NCBI GenBank assembly: GCA_903837025.1
Contig: CAILTC010000395.1
Location: 1 to 6,046 of the forward strand
Direction of reading: 5' to 3'
Origin: an uncultured Bacteroidota bacterium
Lineage (GTDB): Bacteria; Bacteroidota; Bacteroidia; Flavobacteriales; Flavobacteriaceae
DNA: 6,046 bases
The notes under the pieces are model-generated. The model saw nothing but the letters and a program-made list of their open reading frames with translations. It had not been told where the DNA came from and searched no databases. A program made the translations under genes and the position numbers. Below, one piece after another: positions 4,950 to 6,046 of this stretch; within the stretch, counting starts at the first letter, position 1; each line of letters begins with the position of its first letter.

Positions 4950-6046
4950 ATGAGTTCATTTGACGTAGTCATTATAGGTTCTGGCCCAGGCGGATATGTA
5001 TCAGCAATTCGTTGCGCACAATTGGGTTTTAAAACCGCCATTATCGAAAAATATTCCACTCTTGGAGGAACTTGCCTTAATGTAGGTTGTATTCCATCGA
5101 AAGCATTATTAGCCTCGTCTCATCATTTTAGCGAAATCTCCCATTTTGCAGATCACGGAATTGAAGTTTCGGGTGAAGTAAAAGTGAATTTAGAAAAAAT
5201 GATTGCTCGCAAACAAGCCGTTGTGGATCAAACCTCAGGCGGGATCAATTATTTGATGGACAAAAACAAAGTAACTGTTTTGAACGGTCTTGGTTCATTT
5301 GTAGATGCAACTCATGTTGCTGTTGCAAAAGCCGACGGGACATCGGAAACTATCGAAGCTAAAAATATTATTATCGCAACAGGTTCTAAACCATCATCGT
5401 TGCCATTTATCAAAATAGATAAAGAAAGAATCATCACTTCAACCGAAGCTTTGTCATTGAAAGAAGTACCCAAACACCTTGTTATTATTGGTGGTGGTGT
5501 TATCGGTATTGAACTTGGTCAAGTTTATTTACGATTAGGAGCACAAGTTTCGGTAGTAGAATTCATGGATAGAATTATTCCAGGTATGGATGCTTCATTG
5601 TCTAAAGAATTGACCAAAGTCTTGAAAAAACAAGGAATGAAATTCTACGTTTCGCACAAAGTGAAATCAGTAGAAAGAAACGGTGATGCTGTAACGGTTC
5701 AAGCTGAAAATGCAAAAGGCGAAATCATCACGCTCGAAGGCGATTATTCACTGGTTTCTGTAGGGCGTCGTCCTTATACAGATGGATTGAATGCTGATAA
5801 AGCCGGAGTAAAAATTTCGGATAGAGGACAAGTGGAAGTAAACGATCATTTACAAACAAATGTTCCAAATATTTACGCAATTGGTGATGTTGTTCGTGGA
5901 GCAATGTTAGCACACAAAGCAGAAGAAGAAGGAACAATGGTTGCCGAAATCATTGCAGGACAAAAACCACACATCAATTATAATTTGATTCCAGGAGTTG
6001 TTTATACTTGGCCAGAAGTGGCTGCGGTTGGGCAAACGGAAGAACA
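4950..6046 (+). CDS. lpdA: Dihydrolipoyl dehydrogenase (E3), partial at right edge
   Basis: This flavoenzyme reoxidises the lipoyl groups of the pyruvate, 2-oxoglutarate and branched-chain 2-oxoacid dehydrogenase complexes and of the glycine cleavage system, passing electrons through FAD to NAD+. The window holds 365 codons of an expected 465-470. Seen in order: FAD-binding GSGPGGY (10-16) with E33 ending the next strand; the redox disulfide GGTCLNVGCIPSK with C42 and C47; ATGSKP, closing the first FAD domain; NAD-binding GGGVIG (181-186) with E188; and the second FAD motif YAIGDV with D313. The dimer interface begins near the edge (GVVYTWPEVAAVG). The catalytic His-Glu pair lies beyond the window. 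The ATG gives the standard N-terminus and follows a -7 box and A-rich leader. No genes for E1 or E2 partners are visible, so this may be a stand-alone E3 shared by several complexes. Confidence 0.96.
   Translation, partial: MSSFDVVIIGSGPGGYVSAIRCAQLGFKTAIIEKYSTLGGTCLNVGCIPSKALLASSHHFSEISHFADHGIEVSGEVKVNLEKMIARKQAVVDQTSGGINYLMDKNKVTVLNGLGSFVDATHVAVAKADGTSETIEAKNIIIATGSKPSSLPFIKIDKERIITSTEALSLKEVPKHLVIIGGGVIGIELGQVYLRLGAQVSVVEFMDRIIPGMDASLSKELTKVLKKQGMKFYVSHKVKSVERNGDAVTVQAENAKGEIITLEGDYSLVSVGRRPYTDGLNADKAGVKISDRGQVEVNDHLQTNVPNIYAIGDVVRGAMLAHKAEEEGTMVAEIIAGQKPHINYNLIPGVVYTWPEVAAVGQTEE

Overview
The window reads as part of a chromosome of a Bacteroidota species, most likely Flavobacterium or a close flavobacterial relative. 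The evidence is the low-GC composition, start codons without Shine-Dalgarno sequences but with A-rich leaders, and four copies of the Bacteroidota -7 promoter box TAnnTTTG placed just upstream of genes. The protein types also fit this group. The genus is an inference from style, not from a marker gene.

Layout, left to right. Positions 1-159 hold the open 3' end of an unidentified membrane-protein gene. Its TGA stop overlaps by ATGA the start of mtnN, the methylthioadenosine/S-adenosylhomocysteine nucleosidase gene (156-917, +). A pirin-family gene (968-1846, +) follows, with its own promoter. A strong hairpin (1852-1891) then separates it from a converging two-gene minus-strand operon. The first gene of that operon (4045-2504) encodes an exported fusion of an ApbE-like flavin transferase domain with a DUF2271 domain. 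The second (2502-1912) encodes a small three-helix PepSY-type membrane protein. One base separates the two. Upstream lies another minus-strand gene (4705-4145) for a cytoplasmic protein that resembles the DUF6642 type. A divergent promoter region of about 240 bases leads to lpdA (4950 to beyond the right end, +), the E3 dihydrolipoyl dehydrogenase.

How the genes work together. mtnN, pirin and lpdA are ordinary housekeeping or stress-related functions and show no clear pathway link. The one convincing functional unit is the ApbE-DUF2271/PepSY pair, which looks like an envelope flavin- or metal-linked redox module: a membrane protein with conserved-looking histidines plus an exported flavin-transferase-like partner. 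The ApbE half has lost several residues normally needed for FAD and metal binding. The DUF2271 half carries a short stretch that loosely resembles an FMN-acceptor site. The other unusual protein is the DUF6642-like one: its fold pattern suggests a caspase/CHAT-like relative with the catalytic His and Cys replaced.

Two apparent TTG starts (947 and 4753) are artefacts. In both cases the TTG is the end of a -7 promoter box, so the real starts are the downstream ATGs at 968 and 4705. No rRNA, tRNA, CRISPR array, insertion sequence or phage gene was seen.
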